Shown here piece by piece: positions 1 through 10,300 of a stretch of DNA of 64,000 bases. Under the pieces are notes generated by a model. That model was not told where the DNA came from. It saw only the letters and a list, made by a program, of their open reading frames with translations, and searched no databases. Numbering within the stretch: position 1 is the stretch's first letter; each line of letters starts with the position of its first letter. The position numbers were made by a program, and so were the translations under genes. The stretch comes from a virus, in the IMG/VR virus record IMGVR_UViG_3300048839_000424, positions 1 through 64,000 of that record; one strand, given 5' to 3'.

Positions 1-2447
1 TCGCTCCTGGTAGCGTAATTCGAGACACGTTCGTAGACCCCTTCTCTAATGAGGCAAGCCGTCTCCGATTATTGACTGACTTCGTGTACCGTTCACAGTC
101 GTTTGATACGCTTCTGGCGATTGACGGGGTGGAAGCTAACGGAACCTCGACGCCAGTCAACCGATCAGCTTACAAGTCGGCTCTCCAGAGAGTCTTCGAT
201 GTTTCCAACCCACAGGATGTACAGACGATTATTGACACGACTTTCGAGCAGTTGGCTTCGAGAAACAATGTGTTCCGACGACCAGGAGTTCGTTCCCGTG
301 GGGTGGTGACGTTCTTCACTCGGAACAAGCCCACAGCTACCGTGTTTATTCCTCTCGGGACACGAGTCTCCAGCGGTGCCATCACTTTTTCGACAACGGC
401 AGACGCAAGCATGCCTCTGTCGAACATCGCTTCATTTTTCAACCCTACCACGGGGATTTACTCGGTGGACGTTCCAGTCCAGGCGGAGCAGGCGGGTATC
501 ACAGGTAACTTGGCTCCAGGGCAGATTCGAACCATCATCAGTTCTCTCCCCGGTTTGTCCGTGACCAATGCTAGCCGCACCTTCGGGGGCAAGAACCAAG
601 ATACCAACCTACGGCTTACGGAGCGGGCTCGTAGTGCTTTGGCTTCCGTAGACACGGGTACGGAGCAGGGAACTCGTCAAGTCGCAGCGGACGTTGCTGG
701 CGTCGAGGAGGCACTGGTCGTTGAGGGTGGTGATCCACTCATGCAAAGAGACTATGACCCTGACTACGGGAAGCATGTCGGTGGAAAAATCGACGTGTGG
801 GTTCGAGGGCAGTCGATAGGTCGAATCACAGACACCTTTGCTTTCACCTTTGAGACAGCAAACGACGTTCAGTTCGTCCTCGTTGGGAACCCTAACCAAC
901 TCGTGCTTCGTGCGCTCGACAAAAATCTGTCTCCTACCAATCCTCTGGCGGAGATGATCAACCGTCCCGACCTTGGGTTGGGGTTACGTAATGCGAATTC
1001 AGGACAGTTTTTTGACCTGACCGATGTGATCATTCAGGACTATCGAACGATCCAGTTGAGCACGGCATTTCCACAACCGGAGGCTACTTTTGGGAACGTC
1101 ATCCTGGGGGATTATCGTTACCAGACAACCAGTGACTTCCAGTTTACTCGTCAGCCGGTTCAGAACGTCGTATCCGTGGTAGGACAGATATCCGGTGATC
1201 TCCCCGATGAGAACTACGCCCTGTTCCAACCCAGCGATCCTCTGTTAGAGGGTAGGTCCGAGGATGCTGGAGATTTCCTTCGCATCTTCCAGGTTAACGG
1301 GATCCCAACCGGGGACACAATTTCCGTCACGGCGGAGACGCATGTCCCCATCGGGGAATTCGATGAGTTCGTGAGCAATTTGGGAGCGAACCCCTTGACC
1401 GTTCGGGTGTTCAACTCGTCTAGGACCATTGAGTTTCGTGGTCCTAATGACCCAAGTGGGCTTTCCGATTACACGATTATTCCTGGCAGTGCAACAACTG
1501 CTCTTGCGATCCGTAGAACGCCTAACAGTCAGATTCGCTCCGGTGAGACGGTCTCGATTGACTACGAGCATGTCGAGAACTTCACGGTGACCTACGAAAC
1601 GAACTTTGTGGTCACCACAACACAGGCGGCCTTGGATCAGACCAAACACGCAACGGCAGATGTTTTGGTCAAAGAGGCTATTCCAGTGCCCGTAGATGTC
1701 ACAGCGACGGTTATTCTTCAGGCAGGGACTTCGAGGAGCGGTGTAGATTCCCGACTTCGTACCAATCTAGTGACGTTTATCAACTCTCTACGTCAAGGGG
1801 CTTCTATCCGTCAATCGGACATCATCAATGTCATCGAGAACACGGTTGGGGTCAGCTATGTGGAGACTCCTTTGACCAAGCTCTTGCGAGGTGAAGGGGC
1901 TAGAGTGGTTCGAGAGGAAATTACAACGGCAAGCAGTAACGACTCCGTTCTTCTCTTGGGGAACCCTCTCACTCCACTGTCATCGAGCACGGTTCAGGTT
2001 TTCCTGCTTACGGACTCGTTGAATTCGGCAACTCTCAATGGGGGAGGCCCAAACACGGACTTCCGTGGTGTGTACCAGGATGACCAGCCCTTGAACTTGA
2101 AACAGAGCGACCCTTTCAGCTTGGTGAACGCCCCTGGACAAGCCTACATCATTGGAAAGGATGGTTTGTCCATTCCTGGGTACTCGGATAATGACACGAT
2201 TCAGAACCAGTTTCCAACTCTTGTGACGGCTCAAGACATCAACAACAAGAGAGTGGAACTTACAGCGAACAGAGTCATGGTTTCGGTTGGGATAGATGAC
2301 CGACCACAGCTACATGACTATACGGTAACATACACCGTGGCGTTTGTCGAGGCCGGTGTGAAGAATTTAGACGCCAGTGTGATCGAGTATTTCGTCCCTG
2401 GGAACTTCATTTTGACCTATACGGAGGATGCGCGTGGGAATCAGTGA
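1..2447 (+). CDS. Baseplate J-like (baseplate wedge) protein, 5' end cut by window
   Basis: The reading frame is open from the first complete codon at position 3, so the gene starts before the window; the TTG at 72 is not its start. The first residues read APGSVIRDTFVDPFSNEASR, the 'PGS..RD...PF..E..R' opening typical of baseplate J/gp6-like wedge proteins. The part encoded at about 1660-1900 (VPVDVTATVIL, then IRQSDIINVIENTVGV) matches the usual C-terminal half of that family. The role known for the family is building the wedge of a contractile-tail baseplate around the central hub. At over 810 visible residues it is longer than common J proteins, with extra beta-rich material in the middle (about 850-1600). 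The next gene overlaps its end by 20 bases, which implies translational coupling. The family call is good; the exact subtype is not settled. Confidence 0.8.
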   Translation, partial: APGSVIRDTFVDPFSNEASRLRLLTDFVYRSQSFDTLLAIDGVEANGTSTPVNRSAYKSALQRVFDVSNPQDVQTIIDTTFEQLASRNNVFRRPGVRSRGVVTFFTRNKPTATVFIPLGTRVSSGAITFSTTADASMPLSNIASFFNPTTGIYSVDVPVQAEQAGITGNLAPGQIRTIISSLPGLSVTNASRTFGGKNQDTNLRLTERARSALASVDTGTEQGTRQVAADVAGVEEALVVEGGDPLMQRDYDPDYGKHVGGKIDVWVRGQSIGRITDTFAFTFETANDVQFVLVGNPNQLVLRALDKNLSPTNPLAEMINRPDLGLGLRNANSGQFFDLTDVIIQDYRTIQLSTAFPQPEATFGNVILGDYRYQTTSDFQFTRQPVQNVVSVVGQISGDLPDENYALFQPSDPLLEGRSEDAGDFLRIFQVNGIPTGDTISVTAETHVPIGEFDEFVSNLGANPLTVRVFNSSRTIEFRGPNDPSGLSDYTIIPGSATTALAIRRTPNSQIRSGETVSIDYEHVENFTVTYETNFVVTTTQAALDQTKHATADVLVKEAIPVPVDVTATVILQAGTSRSGVDSRLRTNLVTFINSLRQGASIRQSDIINVIENTVGVSYVETPLTKLLRGEGARVVREEITTASSNDSVLLLGNPLTPLSSSTVQVFLLTDSLNSATLNGGGPNTDFRGVYQDDQPLNLKQSDPFSLVNAPGQAYIIGKDGLSIPGYSDNDTIQNQFPTLVTAQDINNKRVELTANRVMVSVGIDDRPQLHDYTVTYTVAFVEAGVKNLDASVIEYFVPGNFILTYTEDARGNQ

Positions 2448-3843
2448 GAAAGACAAGATCCCGAAGAAGCCGTATCTTCCTGACATGCGGGAGCAAAACC
2501 CCGCACCTGTTCCTTTAGAGGGACAACAGGCGATTCGCTCGCTGAAGGATCTGACCAACAACATCATGAATGCGTTTGTTGAGGTTTTGCCTTCCAACTA
2601 CGTCTCCGAGGTTGCCGGTCCCTTTTATCTCTCCCAGTTTCAAGCGGCAGCGGAATATCTAGCCAAAATGCAGTTACTCTCCCAAGATGTTTCCTTGGAG
2701 AGTGACGTAGACTTTGCTCGACCTGAGTTCCTTTGGCAAATGATTGGTTCCTTGGTGTTCCCGGACACGAGGTCTACTTCCCCCAAGGGAATCCCAGAAA
2801 TCTCTGGAGACTTGACTTACCGTGTGTTCTTGAAGCGAATGATTCAGCTTCTTCTCCAAGGCTCGAAGCTCGACACACAACAGGAGGGATTGAGTCTCCT
2901 TACGGACGCCGTTGTGACCGTTCTGGCGAAGGTAGATTTTTCCAACGACCCCAACTCCGCCTGGGGTTTTGGAGACCAGCACGAATTTGAGATCAATATT
3001 CAGGACCGTGCTTTATGGACGACTGAAGAAGGGGAACTGATTGAAGGCGAACTCGGGACTGGGTTCCCTGAAGATGTATTCACGCTCTTCCGCAATAATC
3101 TTCGGATTCTCCGAGCATTGAAGCCCGCCAAGGCTATTTTCGAGTACCGTCATTTGTTTCAGGAGGTGTTCGGGCCTTTGTTCAATGGATTGGATTCCTA
3201 CGAGCTAGAGTCTTGGTACTACGAGGACTTCCGCAAGTTTTGCCTCGGGTACAAAGAAATCAGTGGTGAGGGGGGTGTAACTCTTTCTAGTCGCTTTCTA
3301 TTTTCCGATGCGAGCCGGGACTTCCAAAAGGTCATCCCTGGTTCCACACTGGAAATACTCACCGGCCCAAACTCCGCTCCCTATAATGGAGGACAGGACA
3401 CATACCGTCGAGGTATGTACCGTGTGGTAGGATTACGCCGACTCCCCGCTGGAGCAGAAACTACTCAACGAAAATACACCACGTTCCCTTCCAATCTTTC
3501 AGGTAAAATCACTATCGGAGAGAATGGGGAACTCACCGATTTGAATCAGGACTTCTCTCTCATTACATCCTCCGATGAGACCTTGACCATCCTCTCCGGC
3601 CCGAACTCCGGGACATATCGGATTGAGAGGCTATTGGGTGAGAATGGTGGGTTGAACAATGGGAGTGTGCCAGCGGGGTCTGGGATTACGAGTATTCGAG
3701 TAGCGCAGTCGATTTTAGAGCTACAGTTTCAGATGCCTTTTGTGGCCACGGGTCAGGAGTATCGAATTACCCTAGAGAGACTAGGAGTGCAAAAACCCAA
3801 ATATGTGTTTGGGGAGGATGCTTCCAGTCAGTTTTTACTATAG
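2428..3843 (+). CDS. Putative baseplate/tail protein following the J-like protein
   Basis: A 471-aa protein without a family I can name. The first half is helical and acidic. The second half holds two copies of a short beta motif: TLEILTGPNSAPYNGG followed by YRVVGLRRL, and TLTILSGPNSGTYRIERLLG. The position immediately after a baseplate J gene, where phages usually encode the P2 gpI-like or tail-end partner, suggests a baseplate component; this is inference from order. The start is uncertain: GGAGG at 2423-2427 touches the ATG at 2428, whereas the in-frame GTG at 2434 sits 6 bases from it, so GTG may be the true start. Confidence 0.6.
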   Translation: MRVGISEKDKIPKKPYLPDMREQNPAPVPLEGQQAIRSLKDLTNNIMNAFVEVLPSNYVSEVAGPFYLSQFQAAAEYLAKMQLLSQDVSLESDVDFARPEFLWQMIGSLVFPDTRSTSPKGIPEISGDLTYRVFLKRMIQLLLQGSKLDTQQEGLSLLTDAVVTVLAKVDFSNDPNSAWGFGDQHEFEINIQDRALWTTEEGELIEGELGTGFPEDVFTLFRNNLRILRALKPAKAIFEYRHLFQEVFGPLFNGLDSYELESWYYEDFRKFCLGYKEISGEGGVTLSSRFLFSDASRDFQKVIPGSTLEILTGPNSAPYNGGQDTYRRGMYRVVGLRRLPAGAETTQRKYTTFPSNLSGKITIGENGELTDLNQDFSLITSSDETLTILSGPNSGTYRIERLLGENGGLNNGSVPAGSGITSIRVAQSILELQFQMPFVATGQEYRITLERLGVQKPKYVFGEDASSQFLL

Positions 3844-3889
3844 AACGCCTATACTTTCGGTAGAGGTAGAACCTACAAGGAATTGACAC

Positions 3890-6800
3890 ATGCCAGCAAT
3901 TATTGAGAGCAGAGTGAATGGAATTAACCCGATCGCCGGGGCAAGTCGTGACGATCTTCGGGCGGGGGATATTATCACTCTAAACGATGTCGGCGGTCCA
4001 GGAACTACATGGTCTTGGTCATTGGTTTTCAAGCCCCAGGATGCGAACCGGAATCCTTCGGCGGCGGCATTGGCTGGTAACGTCCTTGGCCCTGGTCCGG
4101 TTACGTTCTCTGTGGACAATGAAGGTCCGTACTTGATTCGTCTGATCAAGGATGCGGGATTGCCAACGGAGTCCATTCAATACGTTCGACTTCGCTATCT
4201 CACCCTTTTTGGAGATCTATCTCTTGTTGCCGCTGGGGAGCGTCGTGATGGAACAGGTGTCATTCCTGTCGATGTTTCCGCTGAAGGCTGGGCGAATGAC
4301 CAGAACTTCAACCTCATCACTCTGAAGAACTACATCAAGCGGGTGTCAACGAGTGGACGTATTCTGTTCGTAGATGCGAACCGAGGACGTAACAACTACA
4401 ACCCACCCAACGATCCCGCCATCGCGGAGGGGTTTGCTGATTATTCGACGATTAATGCAGCAATCACGGCGGCTACATCCAACGCAGCGGTCAATGCGGG
4501 GCTTGTTCCTTCGGCTACGGACCCTTTCATCATTGCGGTGCGTCCCGGTGTCTACGAGGAAGCGGTCAATTTCGCTCCTTTCGTGCATGTCGTTGGCTGG
4601 CCTACGGAGGTTGAGTCCCTTTCTTCGGTAGGGGACCGTTCCGTTGTAGTTCGGACCCCGAGCGCGGGAGTTCTTACTCATACGGTCAGTAGCGCCAACC
4701 CTTCTGATTTCACCATCATCAAGGGGCTTCAACTAGAGAACATCAAAACAACCACGAACGCCGTTGTGCGAAAAGTGGGCACTGGTGTGGCGGTGTTCGT
4801 GGACACTCGTATTGTCCAGAACAGCAATCAGCCCACTGACGGGCCTTGTTTGTCCGTTGAGAATGGTGTGGTCTACGCGGACAATGCGTACCTGTTGAAC
4901 AACAACACGACCTTCGACCGAGACGCCTTGTGGGTCAACCCTACCCCACCGAACACGGCGAGTGCATTTTTCGCAGAATCTCGCTTCTCGGGTTCGAGTG
5001 TAGCAACCCTGAACCCTAATCTTGCTTCCAATGTCAGCGTTGGGTTCCTTCGTTGCTCATTGAACCAGACGAATGTAAGCCCGTTGTCTCATGGTGTAGA
5101 TTCTAACGCCACGACAACGCTTTTCAGCTACTCGGAGGGATTCCTTGTCAATGGGCAGCCGGACTTCGTGCGCATCAACCCTACAGGGGTAGGCTCGGCA
5201 GCGGGTGGTTTGTTTGCAGGGGTCTATTATTCCCGACTTGGATCGATTACTCCATCGGGAACGAGACAAGGGGTACTTTTCAACACCTCGGGCTTGGTAG
5301 GGGTGGCGAACTTTGAGTCTGGGTCATCGGAATACTCCCAGGTGAGTCTGGTAGGTCCAAACCCTCTCGTGCAGAGAGCGGCAACGAACTCGCGGTCCCT
5401 GTTCTATGACAACACCTTGAGTGGTCTAACCGCTGAAAATGTTCAGGACGCGATTGATGAGATTGCCGGAGCGGTTGTCTCCCCATCGTTGGATGTAGCC
5501 TATGACAATGGCCGGATCATCACGGTGGATGCTGATGCCGTTGAACTTCATGGTCCAGGCCCTATCAACGTAGCACCCCCTCTGAATCCAGCGAATGGTG
5601 ACGGTACGCTTCGAGTATATCAACAAATCGAGGTGGGTGCAATCCCAAGTTCGGAAATTCTTGTTGCTTCCAACAACTTCGGAAATGGCCCCTCGATTGA
5701 GATGGGCAACTTGGTCCGAAATGCGGACTCGAACTTCGGTTCTTCGGTCTATCTTGTTGCGAATGCCACAGGTGCGCCGGATTACTACAACTACAATTTG
5801 AGAATCAATGCTGCGGACTCTGAAGGAAACAACCTTCTGGGCTCGACCAAGATGGGTAGCATTATTCTTCGGTGCGGGACGGCACTTTGCAACTCGGGTG
5901 TCAATGCACCGGATGGTGGAGACCTGTTCATGATTGCTGGCGGGGTGGAGGAAGCCTTGGGTGGAAACCCAGGCAACTTGTGGATCACCCCTGGCGAAAC
6001 CGGACTTGGGGTGACAGGGTTTGTCAACATCGTCAATCCAGCGGCAGCAACTTCAGCAACTCTTCAGGGGGCTAACAACTTCGTAGACCTGGCAGCAACG
6101 CCAGCGGGTACCCTGACTTTTGCGACGACCTCTGGGAAGTCCCAGGTGACCTTCTCGGGTGGCGAGAACATCGCTACGATCATTGCTCTGTTCAACGATG
6201 ACACGGGGATTCAGGCGACATGGGCGGGCTTGGGGAACCCCATTGTTCTGACCTCGACTTCGACCGGACCCGATGCGGAGCTAATCTTCATTGACGACTC
6301 CACGGGTGGTACGATCAATACCTATCTTGGTGATTTTTCTATCACTGGAGGAGCGACGTTCACACCGGGTACGTATCCCGAGTTCGTGTCTTTGTCCTCG
6401 AACGCGAATCAGACGCTTGTGGTTGGTAACGGGGTAAATGACCTTGTATATGACGCCGTGACGGGTAAGCTCACGGTTCCTGGTTTGATTGACCCTACGG
6501 GTATGATTTTCGACTTCTTCCCTGAAGCGAGTGTACCAACAGGGCCAAACAAGGGGGCGATTTTTGTATCCGATGGGTCTGGTGGGGCGACAAACACAGG
6601 AGCGATCTACTTCAAGGACTCGGTTGGTACTCTGTATGACTTGACCCTTGGCGGTGGCGGGGGTGCTCCGGCAACATCTACCTTCTTGACGATTAATACA
6701 GAGGGAGGACTTCCAAACTCTCGTCGTCTTCTTGGTACAACGGGTCAGATTACGCTCACTCCTTCCGGTGGCGATTACATCATTGGGATGGCGGATACGG

Positions 6801-7294
6801 CAGTCACGGCAGCTTCGTATACGCGACCTAACGTGACGATTGATGCCAAGGGCCGTATTACGGCAGCGGCTTCTACGGTGGTTCAGGCGGACATTACACG
6901 TTCGATGGTTGTTCCGACAGCCCCTTTGTCTCCCCCACTTCCATTTGTGGTCAATGAGTACCACATTCAGACCCTTCAAAGCGGTTTCGAGTTGGATGGC
7001 GTCAACAATACCTTCAACATCTTCGTCTCCCAGGCGATGGGATTAGCAGCGGGTCTTGCTCTCGTGGATATTCTCGTAGGCCCTCCGGCTGGTCTATACA
7101 CGAGCATTTTGACGGCTCCTATTGACGTAGGGGTTGTTGCATCGGGGACGCTGATTACGGGAACCGCACCAAACTTTAGTGTCGGTCTTCCATACACAAT
7201 CGCTGCGGGACAGGTGATTTATTATCAGATCACGTATAACGCTATCCCAGCAACAGGGGACGGGTTGGTAGTATCTCTGGTAGGAGAGATTTGA
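3890..7294 (+). CDS. Tail fibre/spike-like protein with pectin-lyase-type beta-helix
   Basis: A 1134-aa virion protein. Around residues 150-300 it has the pattern of a right-handed parallel beta-helix: 'DYSTINAAITAA', then 'FIIAVRPGVYEEAVNF', then repeated short beta rungs (VEN, VRT, LQLENIKTTTN), as in pectinesterase/pectin-lyase-fold tailspikes. Around residue 515 it carries LTAENVQDAIDEI, a motif frequent in phage tail fibres. The rest is Gly/Thr/Asn-rich beta sequence. Beta-helix spikes usually bind or cleave surface polysaccharide, but I see no definite catalytic residues, so enzymatic activity is not claimed. An RBS-like AAGGA lies at about 3877-3881, 8 bases before the ATG. It lies inside the tail-tip gene run. 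Confidence 0.65.
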   Translation: MPAIIESRVNGINPIAGASRDDLRAGDIITLNDVGGPGTTWSWSLVFKPQDANRNPSAAALAGNVLGPGPVTFSVDNEGPYLIRLIKDAGLPTESIQYVRLRYLTLFGDLSLVAAGERRDGTGVIPVDVSAEGWANDQNFNLITLKNYIKRVSTSGRILFVDANRGRNNYNPPNDPAIAEGFADYSTINAAITAATSNAAVNAGLVPSATDPFIIAVRPGVYEEAVNFAPFVHVVGWPTEVESLSSVGDRSVVVRTPSAGVLTHTVSSANPSDFTIIKGLQLENIKTTTNAVVRKVGTGVAVFVDTRIVQNSNQPTDGPCLSVENGVVYADNAYLLNNNTTFDRDALWVNPTPPNTASAFFAESRFSGSSVATLNPNLASNVSVGFLRCSLNQTNVSPLSHGVDSNATTTLFSYSEGFLVNGQPDFVRINPTGVGSAAGGLFAGVYYSRLGSITPSGTRQGVLFNTSGLVGVANFESGSSEYSQVSLVGPNPLVQRAATNSRSLFYDNTLSGLTAENVQDAIDEIAGAVVSPSLDVAYDNGRIITVDADAVELHGPGPINVAPPLNPANGDGTLRVYQQIEVGAIPSSEILVASNNFGNGPSIEMGNLVRNADSNFGSSVYLVANATGAPDYYNYNLRINAADSEGNNLLGSTKMGSIILRCGTALCNSGVNAPDGGDLFMIAGGVEEALGGNPGNLWITPGETGLGVTGFVNIVNPAAATSATLQGANNFVDLAATPAGTLTFATTSGKSQVTFSGGENIATIIALFNDDTGIQATWAGLGNPIVLTSTSTGPDAELIFIDDSTGGTINTYLGDFSITGGATFTPGTYPEFVSLSSNANQTLVVGNGVNDLVYDAVTGKLTVPGLIDPTGMIFDFFPEASVPTGPNKGAIFVSDGSGGATNTGAIYFKDSVGTLYDLTLGGGGGAPATSTFLTINTEGGLPNSRRLLGTTGQITLTPSGGDYIIGMADTAVTAASYTRPNVTIDAKGRITAAASTVVQADITRSMVVPTAPLSPPLPFVVNEYHIQTLQSGFELDGVNNTFNIFVSQAMGLAAGLALVDILVGPPAGLYTSILTAPIDVGVVASGTLITGTAPNFSVGLPYTIAAGQVIYYQITYNAIPATGDGLVVSLVGEI

Positions 7295-7312
7295 GATTTC
7301 GCGCTGTGAATC

Positions 7313-10300
7313 ATGTCATCTGGATATGGTAACGATCCGTTTGGATTCGGACCCTATGGGTCTGTAGAAGGTGTCATTGTCACACCACCAAACCCCCCTG
7401 GTCTTGGCTATGGGGGTGCGGAGTATGGCTATGGTTCATATGGGTCGATTGCCTTCCCAATGCCTACTCCTCCGATCAGTGGGGGGTACGGGGGATGCCC
7501 ATATGGACTTAGCTCCTACGGATGTATCGGTTCATCCCCACCTCGAATCGTCAATGCCATCTCTCTCAATGGCTTCCAGATCGAGCTTTTCTTCTCCGAG
7601 GAAATGCTCATCGACGCGGACTTGACCAATCCCGGTTCGTACACGTTGAACTCGATTCTTGGTGCTGCGGCAGCTACCGTTCTTTCGGTAGATCTCGGTG
7701 TCATGGGCACCTTTGGCCCTACCAGTGTGATTTTGAATCACACTGGAACTACACTAGGAGGTGTCTACGAGATCGTAGCTGTAGGCCCAAAGGCTGCGGA
7801 TGGTGGAGGAAACGTCGAGTGGGATGCTCCCTTCAACCGAACAACGGTTCTCTGCAAAGGTGAACCTCCTGCATTTACGGTGACCCCTATTTCTGGCACG
7901 GAACTTTTGTACCAGTTCGATCAGGATATGCTCCCCGAATCAGGATTCTCTCCTGGCATCGAGGACTTGAATGCCTATGTCTTTGAGTCTACATACCCGA
8001 TCCCTATCATTCCTCAAGCTGTAACTTTCCCTTACAACTTGAACAATACGCAGGTCAAACTTGATGTCATTGGAATGACCTCCGCTACGTACAACGCAAT
8101 CGTAGGCCCAGCGGAAGCTATCATTTACGATGCAACTTATCTTCCTACTCAAAGCACCGAGTTCCAGGTGCAAGAAATTGGCTCTGGAACAGTAACCGTA
8201 GGAAGTCAAGGACTCCTTGTGAGCAAAAACCTCGGGGACACATATGCCCTTCGTTTTGCGGATTTGTCGGGCAAGATTCTGCCCAACTCGTCTTTCCGTT
8301 GTGACGTGAGTTTCGACGTGTCAGCTTCGGGAACCATATCTCCCGCTCTGGGGGACACGCAGTTTCTCTCTATTCTCGTCTCGGATGGGGCCATTGGAGC
8401 AACCCTGACTCTGTTGAGAATCATGGGGGTAGACTTCATTGAGATCAGTAGCGGTGGGTACTTCGTCTCTACAATGGCCAACTGGTCCTCTGGACCAACC
8501 ACAGTCTCCCTCGTTCGCAATCAGAAGGCAGACACGTACACGGTCGTAGTCAACGGGGAGCCCATCGTGTCGGCCTTGACGGGCTCGTACACGGGGTTCC
8601 CAGGTATCCCCTCTGGTGTACAGGTCACCTTTGACCCGGTTGGTCTGTACCAACTCACTGGATTTCCTTTCCAGGGGATTCGTTTCACGTCTACCCAGAC
8701 GGTGTTCTCTGCGGCTTGGAATTTCCTACATCAATGGGGTTCGAGCTTCGTGGGGAGTTCCGCTCTGACAAAGAACTTCCTTCTCACGCAGAAAGGCCCC
8801 TTGGTGAAAGGTTGGGGGGATGCAACTCCAGCGACGAAAGAGGATGTCAGTGTAAAAATCAACGGTGTGGAGGTTGAGATTGATTCCGTCAACCCATACT
8901 ACGGCAAGATTTTTCTCACCATCCCGATTCCCTTGATGCCTCCTGGGTTTCTTCCAGACATCGACGTGGACTATATTTGGTTCTACAACCCGGTGTTCGT
9001 CATGGAAGGATTGAACACGCTCGGATTGGTGTTCAACAAGTACAACCCGTTACCCCTGTGTCCCTTGGAAAACTCCACAGACGCACCTCCCTATGTTGAG
9101 GGGGGTTTTGAATCCACGGAGTTCTCAAGATTCCCTTACGGACTTGCTCTGAATAGCCTCCCGATTCGCCAGCCGCTATTGCGAAGCCCTCGATTCGTTG
9201 GTTTCCAGAAGTCATATACGGCGGCTCTGAATAGCCCTACGACTCTCCTTCTGAATCGTAACAACGTTCAAGTCGCTTTGCCAGACCAAGAGCGTTCTCC
9301 AGAGGGGGAGACCGTGTTTTACGACGCAACGGAAGATCCTACTTTGTCCACACCGGCTTGGATTCAAGTTGGGGGTGGAGTTGGGCTGGAGGATACAATC
9401 CCTGAAGACAGCATTTTTGCCAATGAGACGTTCCTTCTAGCCAAGGACGAAGCTGGTTCCTTCGGTACCGGAGTTCCCTACTTTTTCTACCGTGATGTGG
9501 ACTTCTCGTTCCCATCCTCATTTGTCTACGTAGTACGATTTCAGGTAACGGATGACATTGTGCTTCAACCGCATGGTGTATTCACCGGAGTTGGTTTCGG
9601 AGTTCACACGAACAACCACCTGTACCTCGTTGGGTGTTTGTTGGTCAATGGAGTGCAGCATGTGGGTATTTTGGTAGACCCTGCTCACCCAGAGGAGCTA
9701 GACTCGTGGAAACTCGCCTATGGCGTTGGGATGACGATTTTGAGCGCCACAGATGTCTTGGTGAAGACTTCCGATCTTCCCGTGTCACTACAGCAACAGA
9801 CCACGGACTGTGACGCTGATACGCAGTTTCAGATCACATTCGGAAGTCAAGCGGGGGTGTTTAAAGTCATTGGCATCCGAAACTTTGCGGATGGAACTAC
9901 GAGACTGACACTTGACCCTTCGACCCCCTTCCCAGGGGACTTCACCGTGTTCGGTGGAAATTATATCACGGGGTATTTCGAGACGCGATGGGACGGGAAT
10001 GGAGAGGACAATAACTCGACGACCTACCGACTGATCGTACAAAATGACATCAAGTTGGTGCCCAAGGGCAAGGCGGAGTTGTTCATTGGAGGTTCTTTGT
10101 CTGGGAAGGGCTTGGTGCTCGAAGGTGCGCCTCCCTTTGCCATCCCTCCTGATGGAATCCTTCAGTACCCCACAGGTGAAGAGGGAGAGGTTTTCTGGGG
10201 GTCTTTGGATCGACAGGCGACGAATGCATCCCGTTGGAATTTCGTGAGGTATGCGCTACAGACGGGCCAAACGACGATCAACTTCCGTGGCATCGTGGCG

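Noticed and set aside
3883-3888. TTGACA as a -35 box
   Set aside because: It lies 1 base before the ATG at 3890, with no -10 at a usable distance outside the gene.
6281-6979. 232-aa reverse-strand open frame
   Set aside because: Shadow of the 3890-7294 gene; Arg-rich sequence typical of antisense frames.
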